This document shows, piece after piece, positions 52,719 to 61,177 of a DNA stretch of 64,000 nucleotides. Numbering within the stretch: position 1 is the stretch's first letter; each line of letters opens with the position of its first letter. The position numbers were made by a program, and so were the translations under genes. Below the pieces are notes generated by a model. That model had not been told where the DNA came from and ran no database searches. It was given only the letters and a program-made list of their open reading frames with translations. The stretch is from Fibrobacter sp. UWR4 (GTDB lineage Bacteria > Fibrobacterota > Fibrobacteria > Fibrobacterales > Fibrobacteraceae): positions 61,840-125,839 of the forward strand of contig NZ_QGDU01000006.1 of assembly GCF_003149045.1 (NCBI RefSeq). The letters run 5' to 3'.

Positions 52719-53225
52719 TTAGAACGGGAACATCAGGCCAACCCCGATGGGTAATTCGATGTAATCGTTGTCCAAGTTCGCGTGGTCCAAGTCCAGGTTG
52801 GTGTAGTAGCCGCCCTGCCCTGCGTAAAACTGGAAGCCCAGTTCAGCATACGCACCGAAGTGAGTAAAGAACCTCTGCTGAAAGCCTGCACCGAACATAA
52901 GACGCCAATAGTTAGGATGGTCTTCGTAATGTCCGTGGTGCTTATTCCAGATATTATCCATTCCGTGGACCCACTGGGAAGAATGATACAAGTAAGGACC
53001 ATTAAAGCCCATAGGATGCCACGCCACATTAACACCTAAAAGCAGGAAATCATCCGAATAGCCATTCCAGCCCGCCCCTACAGAAAGATGATCATTCATA
53101 AATGTTTGTTCAACATTCACCATACCACGGCCGGAAAAGCCCGTGCCCACAGAAACGGATGTGGTGGCAAAACTCTGCGCAAATACGCTCAACGCAAATA
53201 AGGCTGCAACTGCAAATTTTTTCAT
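52719..53225 (-). CDS. Small outer-membrane beta-barrel-like protein
   Basis: A 168-residue protein with a signal peptide (...FAQSFAT). The mature part is rich in Gly and aromatics with alternating strands (LSVGAGWNGYSDDFLLLG, AYAELGFQFYAGQGGYY) and ends GVGLMFPF, with the terminal Phe of outer-membrane barrels, perhaps of eight strands. The ATG at 53225 has AAGG upstream and is preferred over 53255. A His-rich loop (WNKHHGHYEDHPNYW) stands out. Function unknown. Confidence 0.7.
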   Translation of the reverse strand: MKKFAVAALFALSVFAQSFATTSVSVGTGFSGRGMVNVEQTFMNDHLSVGAGWNGYSDDFLLLGVNVAWHPMGFNGPYLYHSSQWVHGMDNIWNKHHGHYEDHPNYWRLMFGAGFQQRFFTHFGAYAELGFQFYAGQGGYYTNLDLDHANLDNDYIELPIGVGLMFPF

Positions 53226-53274
53226 AATCTTAACCTTCTTTAAAAAATCCCGCATAAATTACAAAAATTCTTAT

Positions 53275-53310
53275 AAAAAAGCTTCCGGGTCCTAAAACCC
53301 GGAAGTTTTT
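53275..53310 (-). terminator. Terminator after the first CE4 gene
   Basis: CTTCCGGGT (53282-53290)/ACCCGGAAG (53297-53305) perfect stem with A/T runs. Confidence 0.93.
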
Positions 53311-53342
53311 CATAGGAGGATATAGAGAGAGAAGATCGTTTA

Positions 53343-55121
53343 TTACTTGCGAACGCGAACTGTCTGCAAGGACTTGCCCTGACCGAAGCGCATGATGTAC
53401 ATACCTGCGGAAAGGCTGCCATTTACACGGTTCCAGACATCCATGGAAGAACCGGCAGAAACATTTGCGGACTTGACCATGTTGCCGTTCATGTCGAATA
53501 CGGTGCACTTGACCATGCCAACGCCAACGTTCAGCTTAATTTCACTTGTGATGGCATCGGTCCCGTTAGCAGAGCTAGAAGTCGGTACTGCGACGGCACT
53601 GGAAGAGGTGGGAGTAGGATTCATAGAATTGCCTTCAAGCTTGACCCAGTCCACATTCAGGTTGTCGTTGTTGATGGTGAGGCGCAGCGTCTGCTTACCT
53701 GCGGCGAGAGTGATTTCGTCACCTTCAGACTCAGAATAAGTGTCCCAATCCCCCTGGGCCTTGATTGCGACTTCAGTGCTGCTGGAGCCGACGGAAACTG
53801 TTACGGAGCCTGCGGAAGCATTACCGGTTGCACCGTTCACGGAAACCTTGTACTTGCCAGCGGCCTTTACATCCAGAGTATATTCGAAGTAGTCACCTGC
53901 GGTGGTGTAGCCCACGGCATAACCCGTACCAGCCTTTACGACGCCAGCATTATCGGTACGATAATCCGGAGCTTCGTTTTCGGCGCTGGAATGGTAGAAG
54001 GCATCCACATCGTAGTTTTCAGCTTCGATGGAGCCCGGAACTGCGATAGCGCCCTTAAACGGCTTGCTTTCTGCAGAAGCGCTAGAAGAAGGTTCGGTAG
54101 AAGCGCTGGAACCCGGAGTAACAGCAGCCCCATCGGAACTAAGCACGATGTCGCCACCATTGGGAACTGCGTCAAAGTAGATGTAGCCGTCCTTGATGGA
54201 AGCGTCGATGGCCTTGCCACCCTGAGTTGCAGAGACCTTGGACCAGCTGCTCTTCACGCGGATGGACAGCGGATAGTCGTACTTGGAAACGTTATCGGCA
54301 ATGTTATGAGTAAGGGTATAAGTGATGCTGGATCCAGAAGAAGACTTTTCCGCAATCTTTGAAGCGTTACGTTCCTTGACATACATGACGGTGCTACGCA
54401 TGGTCGTAACCCAGATCTTGGAATCGTTCTGCTTTGCCCACTGGAGAGCGCCTTCGATGGCTCCGATGTCAGTGGGAGAATAAGTGGCGTTACCGTTGTT
54501 CTTGCCGGAGAAACCGTGGGTCAGGAATGCCACCCAGCCACCCTGCTGGATAGCCTTCTGCATCTGGCCGGTAAAGTCGTTGGTGCTCTTGACGGAGCCT
54601 TCGGAACCAGTCATGATGGCAGAAACCTTGGTCCAATCATTGGGACCGTTCTTGCCCATGATATCGGAGCCGCCCTGCCAGGAACCGTTACAGATACGGC
54701 CTGCAATGTAATTCTGGTTCACGGCGCTCTGGTTAGGAACGTTGCAGTTGGGGTATGCCACGACAAGACAGCCATAGTCCTGGGTAATCTTGCTTTGGAT
54801 AGCCTGTTTGGAAGAAGCTTCTTCGCCGGACATGTTCTGGCCGTGAGTGTTACTGTGGCTTGCGATTTCATGACCGTTCTTGGCCATATTCTGGAAACCG
54901 CTCCAGTTGGGATTCCAGTTCACCACCACGTTAAAGGTGGCCTTGTAACCATACTTGTCGAACAAAGGACCCGCATCGCTCACATGGCTAGGAGCGCCAT
55001 CGTCAAAAGTGAAATTTGCGGCAGCAGTACGGAAACCTGCCCAAGTTGCAATTTCCTGTGCCTGGGCATAACCCAAGCCAAAAGCCATTACGGCGGCGAA
55101 ACCAAGAAAACTATTCTTCAT
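53343..55121 (-). CDS. CE4 polysaccharide deacetylase with CBM6-like module and sorting tail
   Basis: A 592-residue secreted enzyme (signal ...GLGYAQA; ATG 55121). The CE4 domain (about 20-250) has ANFTFDDG with the metal Asp pair and HEIASHSNTH with the metal His pair. After a beta linker and a Ser-rich stretch comes a CBM6-like module (about 375-500: IEAENYD, GYAVGYTTAGDYFEYTL, NLNVDWVKLEG). The end is a basic tail (GMYIMRFGQGKSLQTVRVRK) like T9SS sorting domains or the basic FPm-1 module reported for Fibrobacter xylan enzymes. Likely removes acetyl groups from xylan; chitin or peptidoglycan are alternatives. Paralogue of the next gene. Confidence 0.85.
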   Translation of the reverse strand: MKNSFLGFAAVMAFGLGYAQAQEIATWAGFRTAAANFTFDDGAPSHVSDAGPLFDKYGYKATFNVVVNWNPNWSGFQNMAKNGHEIASHSNTHGQNMSGEEASSKQAIQSKITQDYGCLVVAYPNCNVPNQSAVNQNYIAGRICNGSWQGGSDIMGKNGPNDWTKVSAIMTGSEGSVKSTNDFTGQMQKAIQQGGWVAFLTHGFSGKNNGNATYSPTDIGAIEGALQWAKQNDSKIWVTTMRSTVMYVKERNASKIAEKSSSGSSITYTLTHNIADNVSKYDYPLSIRVKSSWSKVSATQGGKAIDASIKDGYIYFDAVPNGGDIVLSSDGAAVTPGSSASTEPSSSASAESKPFKGAIAVPGSIEAENYDVDAFYHSSAENEAPDYRTDNAGVVKAGTGYAVGYTTAGDYFEYTLDVKAAGKYKVSVNGATGNASAGSVTVSVGSSSTEVAIKAQGDWDTYSESEGDEITLAAGKQTLRLTINNDNLNVDWVKLEGNSMNPTPTSSSAVAVPTSSSANGTDAITSEIKLNVGVGMVKCTVFDMNGNMVKSANVSAGSSMDVWNRVNGSLSAGMYIMRFGQGKSLQTVRVRK

Positions 55122-55262
55122 AACACATATCCCTAGAATTGGAGAACCAATCTCCCTTGACCTATAAATAGATTTATTCCCTCCAATTTGGACTATCCGT
55201 TGAGATTTGCCGTTGTTAGTCATTACAACACCCTAATGCATCAAAAGCGGGGAAAAACCGTA

Positions 55263-55299
55263 AAAAAAGCTCCCGAGACTAAATCCCGGGAACTTTTTA
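55263..55299 (-). terminator. Terminator after the second CE4 gene
   Basis: AAAAGxTCCCG/CGGGAxCTTTT stem; T-run leftward. Confidence 0.8.
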
Positions 55300-55325
55300 G
55301 AGAGAGAGAAAGAAAATATTTACAA

Positions 55326-57029
55326 TTACTTGCGGACGCGAATGGACTGCACGGACTTTTCGGTACCGTAGCGAAGAACGTAGGCGCCTTCACGAAGCCC
55401 CACATTCACGTTGCTCCAGATTTCGCCTACGGAACCTGCCGCTACATTTGCAGACTTTACCAAGTTACCGTTCATATCAAATACGGAACATTTTACCATT
55501 CCGGCACCCACATTCAAGCGAAAGCCCGTTGCAATGGCGTCGGTACCGGAGGAGGAACTTTCGGCAGGCGTCACCAACTCCGATGAACTGGAAGATTCAG
55601 ACGCTACAGCAGCGCTAGTAAGCTTGATCCAGTCCACGTTCAGGTTGTCGTTGTCGATGGTGAGACGCAGCGTCTGCTTACCTGTGGCCAAATCCAATTC
55701 GGCATCGCCGTCGACTTCAGAATAAGTATTCCAGTCACCCTGGGCGACCACCGCAACTTTCACTTTCTGCGTTCCCACAGAAACGGTAACGGAACCGTCG
55801 GCAGCGTTACCGGTGGCCCCGTTGACGGAGACCTTGTACTTGCCGGCAGTCTTTACATCCAAGGTATACTCGAAGTAATCATCCACGGTGGTATAACCAA
55901 GAGCATAGCCCGTTCCCGCCTTCACGATGCCCGCGTCGTCGGAGCGGTAGCCTGTGGTATCGCTTCCGCTGTTGGCATGTTCATAAGCGTAGGTATCGTA
56001 GTTTTCACCTTCGATGGTTCCCGGAATCTCGATAGCGCCCTTGAAGGGTTTTACTTCGGGAGGTTCGCCGGTAACGTTCAGTTCCATTGCCATGAAGTCG
56101 ATGGTATAAGTGCCATCGGAATTGGGCGCGATGACCCTGCCCTTTTGGGAAACCGCTCGACCTGCCACATTCTGGATGTTTACACGCAGCGGCACGGACT
56201 TGGGCATGGCGGAATGGGGAGAAGTCCAGGTCACCTTGAAGCCATCGGAAGTCGTAGTAGCAGTAGCCTTGTCAATGGCAAAGTGAGCGCGATAGTAGGC
56301 TGCCACCACACCGAAGGGAGCAATCCACAAGCCCTGCTTTTTGGCCTCGTCCATAATGGACGTCATATCGTTAGTGGCAATGCCATAAGTATCGTTAACG
56401 CCAACGCCATGGTTCAACTGCACCGTCCAGGCTTTCTGGCTTTTTGCGGATCCCATATTGTTCTTGGCGTTACCTGTGCTGGAACCACCCTGGGTGTAGC
56501 AATTGGAACTGATGTTCATCCATTCCGGCTCGGAACTCCAGCCATAGTATTTTGCACCTGCACAGTTACGGTTTGCTATGTGATCCTTGCTGATGGCGTT
56601 GGCAACGTTGTTATTGCTGGCACAGAACGGAGTTGCAAAGGTGTAGACTTCTGGTGCGCCCTTCTGTAACAGGCTGCTTTTCCAGCCGGAAGTTTCGGCG
56701 GTCAAGTCCACGCCACCGGTCATATCCTTATGACTCTTGGAGTGGTTACCAATCTCGTGACCGTTCTTGGCCATATTCAGATAGTCACTCATATTACCGC
56801 TGCCGGCACCCATGGCGCCCGTAATGAAGAAGGTGACCTTCACGTCCGGATTGGAATTGAGGTAATTCCCTATGGCACCCAGCTGGTTATAGCCATCGTC
56901 AAAAGTAAAGGAAACTGCGCCGTCGTGGCCATTCCAGGGAACCGTAGTAATGGGGCCAGCCCAGGCAGAAAAAGAATAAGCGGCTGCCAAGGCCAACATG
57001 GCAGAAAATCTAGAAGCAGATTTCTTCAT
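55326..57029 (-). CDS. CE4 polysaccharide deacetylase with CBM6-like module, second paralogue
   Basis: A 567-residue secreted enzyme (ATG 57029, GAGG nine bases upstream; signal to ...SFSAWA). CE4 motifs: VSFTFDDGYNQLG and HEIGNHSKSHKDM with both metal sets intact. The CBM6-like module (about 345-475: IEGENYDTYAYEH, GYALGYTTVDDYFEYTL, NLNVDWIKLTS) is nearly the same as that of the downstream gene, while the catalytic domains are much more different. It ends GAYVLRYGTEKSVQSIRVRK. The two genes have separate terminators, so they are duplicates run as separate units. Probably xylan deacetylation outside the cell. Confidence 0.85.
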   Translation of the reverse strand: MKKSASRFSAMLALAAAYSFSAWAGPITTVPWNGHDGAVSFTFDDGYNQLGAIGNYLNSNPDVKVTFFITGAMGAGSGNMSDYLNMAKNGHEIGNHSKSHKDMTGGVDLTAETSGWKSSLLQKGAPEVYTFATPFCASNNNVANAISKDHIANRNCAGAKYYGWSSEPEWMNISSNCYTQGGSSTGNAKNNMGSAKSQKAWTVQLNHGVGVNDTYGIATNDMTSIMDEAKKQGLWIAPFGVVAAYYRAHFAIDKATATTTSDGFKVTWTSPHSAMPKSVPLRVNIQNVAGRAVSQKGRVIAPNSDGTYTIDFMAMELNVTGEPPEVKPFKGAIEIPGTIEGENYDTYAYEHANSGSDTTGYRSDDAGIVKAGTGYALGYTTVDDYFEYTLDVKTAGKYKVSVNGATGNAADGSVTVSVGTQKVKVAVVAQGDWNTYSEVDGDAELDLATGKQTLRLTIDNDNLNVDWIKLTSAAVASESSSSSELVTPAESSSSGTDAIATGFRLNVGAGMVKCSVFDMNGNLVKSANVAAGSVGEIWSNVNVGLREGAYVLRYGTEKSVQSIRVRK

Positions 57030-57146
57030 ACACATACACCTCATCCTAGAAATACATTTTTATAGACAGGATGAGACAAGATTTTTCGTAACAAAGTATT
57101 GACAATTATTCAATAGAGCCCGCAAAAACAAGAAAGTCTCGGATTA

Positions 57147-58133
57147 TTAGGGCAATTTGGACAAATAAGTCCTGGCATCCGTAGATTCCACCAGGTTTTC
57201 CCCTAGAAGTTTCTGCAAACGGCGTAAATCCGGATGGTCTTTCGGTTCAAAAACCACCACTTTCTTGAAACGTTCACGATGTCTCAGCAGGAACTCCAGG
57301 TTATTCACGTCCGTTTGCGGGAAACCGTACCCTAGGAAATAAATCTCCTGGGCATTTTTCAGGTAATAATCGGCCTTGCTCCAGAGCAAGTTGAACAGGC
57401 TCCCCCTCAGGAAGCTTTCCTTGGCATGCGCCATAGGGATGTAGATGGGAGTATCTTCACAATAAATGGGAAAACTGCGGTCCTGAGGTTCTACCTGACA
57501 GACATTACGCAAGTCCAGTTCATCGGTGACGCCTTTCAGCGGGAACCAATTGAGGGAACCGTGGAGCTTGATCAAGTCCACCGTCCGATCCCCGCGGGAA
57601 CGTACAGCGGAGCGGTCCGCCGGATCGATCTTGACGCCATAATCCACCGCGACGGACTCCTGCAATTCGGGATCGTTTGCGATGGCGGATTCAATCAGGG
57701 TATCGTAATTGAAGGACAGAAGCAGCGTGTCGCGGCTCCCCTCCGACGCACAGTTGACACAGGACTTCAGGAACTTGCGGAGCACTGCGGCAGCATCCGG
57801 CGCCAATGCCTCGTCGTGACGGATAACGCTGGCGATAAAACGCAACAACTCGAAACGCAGACTGGCGTGATACAGGCGTTCCCTTTCCCCCGGGAAAATC
57901 CGTGCGGACAAAATGGAAGTGGCCAAGGTCTCGATCCCCAGATACTCCTTCTGGTTGTTGCACAACTCCAGAAACTTCAGGCAGTAATCCTTAATATGGG
58001 GAAACTCGTCGGGAATGCCGTACGGGATCAGTTCGTTAATATCCCGCAAGGTAGGCATCTGGGGCATAAAGGACTTGCTAAATCCGGAACCCAGGACAAA
58101 GATTCGACGATAAGCGTTATTCAGTTCACTCAT
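57147..58133 (-). CDS. SIR2-like domain protein
   Basis: A 328-residue cytoplasmic protein. The SIR2-like (SIR2_2) nucleotide-binding motifs are visible: FVLGSGFSKSFMPQMPT, LLSFNYDTLIE, LIKLHGSLNW and IYFLGYGFPQTDVNNLEFL. Such domains bind NAD; several relatives deplete NAD in anti-phage defence, others have unknown roles. No partner effector, transmembrane or TIR gene is adjacent, so a defence role is only a possibility. The start is ATG 58133; a GTG at 58148 is in frame. TATATT lies exactly six bases before the ATG, just after the terminator of the upstream gene. Confidence 0.8.
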   Translation of the reverse strand: MSELNNAYRRIFVLGSGFSKSFMPQMPTLRDINELIPYGIPDEFPHIKDYCLKFLELCNNQKEYLGIETLATSILSARIFPGERERLYHASLRFELLRFIASVIRHDEALAPDAAAVLRKFLKSCVNCASEGSRDTLLLSFNYDTLIESAIANDPELQESVAVDYGVKIDPADRSAVRSRGDRTVDLIKLHGSLNWFPLKGVTDELDLRNVCQVEPQDRSFPIYCEDTPIYIPMAHAKESFLRGSLFNLLWSKADYYLKNAQEIYFLGYGFPQTDVNNLEFLLRHRERFKKVVVFEPKDHPDLRRLQKLLGENLVESTDARTYLSKLP

Positions 58134-58148
58134 ATCCTGAATATACAC

Positions 58149-58179
58149 TAAAACGGCCCCCGTGAACGAGCCGTCTTTA
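58149..58179 (-). terminator. Terminator after the histidine phosphatase gene
   Basis: ACGGC (58153-58157)/GCCGT (58170-58174) with T-rich DNA leftward. It ends about 16-20 bp before the next start codon. Confidence 0.75.
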
Positions 58180-58190
58180 AGTATTCGAAA

Positions 58191-58967
58191 CTAGAAGTAC
58201 ATGTTTCCGTCATCCATGCCCGTTACGGCAACGATGCGGTCAATGCTTACGCTATTGGTGACGACGCCGGATGATTCGTCACGGATGACAAAGGCAATTC
58301 CGGACAAGAAGTTCATCCACAGCTGGGGCGTGAACTTGAATCCGCAAAAGTGCGCAAGACAGGGAACAATCCAGGCGTCATGACTGCAGAAAATGTTCAC
58401 GCGGGATTTTCCCTTTTCCAGCATCAGGTCCAGCATTTCCTGGGAGCGTTTTGCCAGCGGGAAATAAGCAGGGTCCTTATAGCCGGGCACGTTTGCGGTG
58501 CCGTCCAGCCAGCGGCAAATCCCCTGATAGAAACCCGTCCTGTGAGTTTCCATGTAGGCATCGTAATGTTCCACGAAAAATTCAGCAAGAGGCTGCAGCG
58601 GTTCCACAACCGGCTCCTCAATTCCCATGCCGCGGCCGATGTTCCGGGCAGTTTCCATACAGCGACCCACAGGACTGCTGAAGAAAGAAACCGATGCCGC
58701 AACGTCGCTTGCGCAGCGAAGGCACGGGCGCGAGATTGCCGATGCTGAAACAAGTTCAGCATGACGCAGGTCGGCATGACAGCCGATAGTGCACCCTAGT
58801 TGATAGGCCTGCTTGCGACCTCTTTCAGTCAGCCCCACGAAGGCGCCATGATCAGGATCGTCAGGCAGGATATGTCCACGTTCGCCATGACGAAGCAAGA
58901 AGAAAACCTTTTCGCCGGGACGAACGGTCTTGAAAAAATCTGCAGCGGACAAGTAGACGTTAGACAT
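58191..58967 (-). CDS. Histidine phosphatase family protein with in-frame repeat insertion
   Basis: A 258-residue enzyme of the phosphoglycerate-mutase-like phosphatases. FFLLRHGERG carries the catalytic His, LTERGRKQAYQLG follows, FFSSPVGRCMETA is the second Arg motif and CSHDAW the last His. Between LGCTIG (62) and SVSFFSS (92) lies about 28 extra residues (HADLRHAELVSASAIS...) encoded by a palindromic repeat at 58698-58781. Normal relatives have a few residues here. The reading frame is kept, so the protein may still fold with a surface loop. Substrate unknown. Confidence 0.82.
   Translation of the reverse strand: MSNVYLSAADFFKTVRPGEKVFFLLRHGERGHILPDDPDHGAFVGLTERGRKQAYQLGCTIGCHADLRHAELVSASAISRPCLRCASDVAASVSFFSSPVGRCMETARNIGRGMGIEEPVVEPLQPLAEFFVEHYDAYMETHRTGFYQGICRWLDGTANVPGYKDPAYFPLAKRSQEMLDLMLEKGKSRVNIFCSHDAWIVPCLAHFCGFKFTPQLWMNFLSGIAFVIRDESSGVVTNSVSIDRIVAVTGMDDGNMYF
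58698..58781. repeat. Dispersed repeat element inside a coding gene
   Basis: The core ATGCTGAA (58742-58749), loop ACAAG, TTCAGCAT (58755-58762) and the GACG end match the intergenic copies; a half-copy (GGTCGGCATGAC) follows at about 58769-58780. Read on the minus strand it translates as RHAELVSASAI, a peptide typical of this repeat class. Confidence 0.85.
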
Positions 58968-59012
58968 TCTTAATTAGGGTCGAAGTCCAGCACGACAGTT
59001 CAATACGGCTTT

Positions 59013-59621
59013 TTAGAATTGCAGAACAGGAATCAAGTCCTGCAGGAGGACAGCCAGGTGAATCCAGATAAGGTAATGGGTAATTACGAAGCAGAGAATA
59101 CCGAAAATAAATCCGCAGATCACGTCGGTAAACCAGTGCACCCCGAAGTAAACTCGCAGGAGCCCCCAGCTCAGGGGGAACAGCATCATGATCCAGCCAT
59201 ATCGGGGTTCAGCAACCGTCACCGCGGTGGCGACCGCCAAGTTGTTCATGGTATGGCCAGAAGGGAAGCTGTACTTGTCCATAGGAGGAACCTGGGGCTT
59301 CAGCGTATCCAGGACGGAAAACGGACGGGGACGCTTGGTATTGAGTTTAATGATCTCGTAGATACCCAGAGTCAGGCCGATGGTAATCCCGGATTCCATG
59401 GCAACGGGAATAAAGGCCCTCCACCCGATATGGATAAAAAGGATGATGGCAAAGACAATCCACAGGTAGCCATCCCCCAGACGCACATAGGATCTGAGGA
59501 AGCGTTTGGTCTTCTCCGAGAAGTGCCTGTTGTTCCAGGCCCAGTAAATGGAAATCATCTCGTCAAATTTTTGGATTCTCTTAAACATTTGCGCCAAATT
59601 TACAAAATTTTTCCGACCCAT
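59013..59621 (-). CDS. PAP2-family membrane phosphatase
   Basis: A 202-residue membrane protein. The three PAP2 motifs are clear: KLNTKRPRPF, YSFPSGHTMNN and LLRVYFGVHWFTDV with the catalytic His residues; five or six membrane segments surround them. Members dephosphorylate phosphatidate, undecaprenyl pyrophosphate or similar lipids at the periplasmic face. The ATG at 59621 with AGGA four bases upstream is preferred; the frame continues to 59708 and another ATG is at 59588. It is divergent from ackA. A role in lipid-carrier recycling is possible. Confidence 0.85.
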   Translation of the reverse strand: MGRKNFVNLAQMFKRIQKFDEMISIYWAWNNRHFSEKTKRFLRSYVRLGDGYLWIVFAIILFIHIGWRAFIPVAMESGITIGLTLGIYEIIKLNTKRPRPFSVLDTLKPQVPPMDKYSFPSGHTMNNLAVATAVTVAEPRYGWIMMLFPLSWGLLRVYFGVHWFTDVICGFIFGILCFVITHYLIWIHLAVLLQDLIPVLQF

Positions 59622-59749
59622 TTTCCTAATTTTACGACAATACCGTTGAAGCAGGACCTGCCCAACACGAGTACTTTCGGCACCGCCGAAGCCAACCGCC
59701 TTGCCCACTTCCTACTTCCGATGATTTTTACTAAAAGATAGAGGTCAAA

Positions 59750-60928
59750 ATGCGTGTACTCGTGCTCAACTGCGGCAGCTCTTCCGTGAAGTTCGCTGTC
59801 ATCGATACCAAGACTAAAGAATCCATCGCCAGCGGCCTTGTGGAAAACATCGGCGTCGATGGCCACACCAAGGCAAAGGGTCCGGAAGGTAAGATCGACT
59901 TCAACTTCGATTGCCCCACCCACGCCGAAGCTGTGGACCAGGTAAAGAAGTTCCTGGACGAACAGAAGCTCACCGACACCATCGAGGCCATCGGCCATCG
60001 CGTGGTGCACGGCGGTAAGTACATCAAGAGCGAAAAGGTGACCCAGGATGTAATCGACTACATCCGTAGCATCGTGCTGTTCGCCCCGCTCCACGAACCT
60101 GCACACGCCACCGGTATGGAATGCGCCATGAAGTTCTTCCCGAACCTCAAGGACAAGCAGGTTGCCGTATTCGACACCGCCTTCCATCAGACCATGCCCC
60201 GTAAGGCCTTCCTCTACGGCATCCCCTACAAGTTCTACGAAACCGACGCTATCCGCCGTTACGGTTTCCACGGCACCAGCCACCGTTTCGTCACTGCAGA
60301 AGCCGCCGCAATCCTCGGCAAGAAGCCAGAAGACTGCTGCTTCATTACCGCACATCTCGGTAACGGCTCCAGCTGCTCCGCAATCCTCAACGGCAAGTGC
60401 GCCGATACCACCATGGGTTTCACCCCGCTGGACGGCCTCATCATGGGAACCCGCTCCGGTTCCATCGACCCGGCAATTCTCTTCTACATCAGCAAGAAGT
60501 ATGGCTACGACATTGACCGTCTGGACAAGATGGTGAACAAGGAATCCGGCCTGCTGGGTCTCTCCGGCCTCAGTAACGACATGCGTACCTTGACCCAGGC
60601 AGCAAGCGAAGGCCACGTTGGCGCACAGATCGCTCTGGAAACCTTCTGCTACAAGCTGGCTCGTGAAATCGGCGGCATCGCCATGGCACTGCCCCGCATC
60701 GACGCCCTGGTATTCACCGGCGGCATCGGCGAAAACAGCTTCCTGGTCCGTAAGACCGTCATGGAAAACCTGGCCCTGCTGGGTTACCAGATCGACGAAG
60801 ACCGCAACAACAAGAGCGGCAAGGAATCTGGCCACATCATCTCCAAGGACGGTACGCCCAAGGCAATGGTGGTCGCCACCAACGAAGAACTTCTCATCGC
60901 TCTCGATACTGAGGACCTGGTAAAGTAG
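59750..60928 (+). CDS. ackA: Acetate kinase AckA
   Basis: A 392-residue cytoplasmic enzyme making acetate and ATP from acetyl phosphate, a main energy step in fermenters. VLVLNCGSSSVKFAV opens it, followed by HRVVHGG, VFDTAFHQTMP (catalytic Asp), RRYGFHGTSHRFV, HLGNGSSCSAI, FTPLDGLIMGTRSG and FTGGIGENS, all standard ASKHA-fold motifs. Length is normal. pta is not next to it in this window. An intrinsic terminator lies about 90 bp downstream. Confidence 0.97.
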   Translation: MRVLVLNCGSSSVKFAVIDTKTKESIASGLVENIGVDGHTKAKGPEGKIDFNFDCPTHAEAVDQVKKFLDEQKLTDTIEAIGHRVVHGGKYIKSEKVTQDVIDYIRSIVLFAPLHEPAHATGMECAMKFFPNLKDKQVAVFDTAFHQTMPRKAFLYGIPYKFYETDAIRRYGFHGTSHRFVTAEAAAILGKKPEDCCFITAHLGNGSSCSAILNGKCADTTMGFTPLDGLIMGTRSGSIDPAILFYISKKYGYDIDRLDKMVNKESGLLGLSGLSNDMRTLTQAASEGHVGAQIALETFCYKLAREIGGIAMALPRIDALVFTGGIGENSFLVRKTVMENLALLGYQIDEDRNNKSGKESGHIISKDGTPKAMVVATNEELLIALDTEDLVK

Positions 60929-60961
60929 GAGTGAGGGCGCTGCGCCTTCGGCTCCGCGCTC

Positions 60962-61115
60962 AGGGGTGAGGTCGCGACTGCGTCGCTAGAGGTAAATTCT
61001 CTCACCTTCCCCGAAATACAAAAGAGACTCCCGTTCGGGAGTCTCTTTTTTTGTGCCGTTAGGCACCATTATCTTACCTCAAAGTGAGCCGCGTAACGCG
61101 AACGACCTCACCCCT
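60962..61115. repeat. Inverted repeat framing the ackA terminator
   Basis: AGGGGTGAGGTCG (60962-60974) is the exact complement of CGACCTCACCCCT (61103-61115). Between them sits the ackA terminator. GC-rich mini-palindromes and a GAGCGTACCT direct repeat (about 61133 and 61165) occur beside it. Confidence 0.7.
61020..61053 (+). terminator. Intrinsic terminator after ackA
   Basis: AGAGACTCCCG-TT-CGGGAGTCTCT perfect stem followed by T7. Confidence 0.95.
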
Positions 61116-61177
61116 GAAGCGAGTGCAAAGCACGAGCGTACCTCAAACCTCAAGCGAGCTTCGCGAGCGTACCTACC

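Noticed and set aside
57147..58133. Defence island call
   Set aside because: Only one SIR2-like gene is present; neighbours are esterase and phosphatase genes, with no restriction, toxin or mobile genes.
59600..60835. 411-codon minus-strand ORF opposite ackA
   Set aside because: ackA is unmistakable on the plus strand; the antisense product is a low-complexity shadow.
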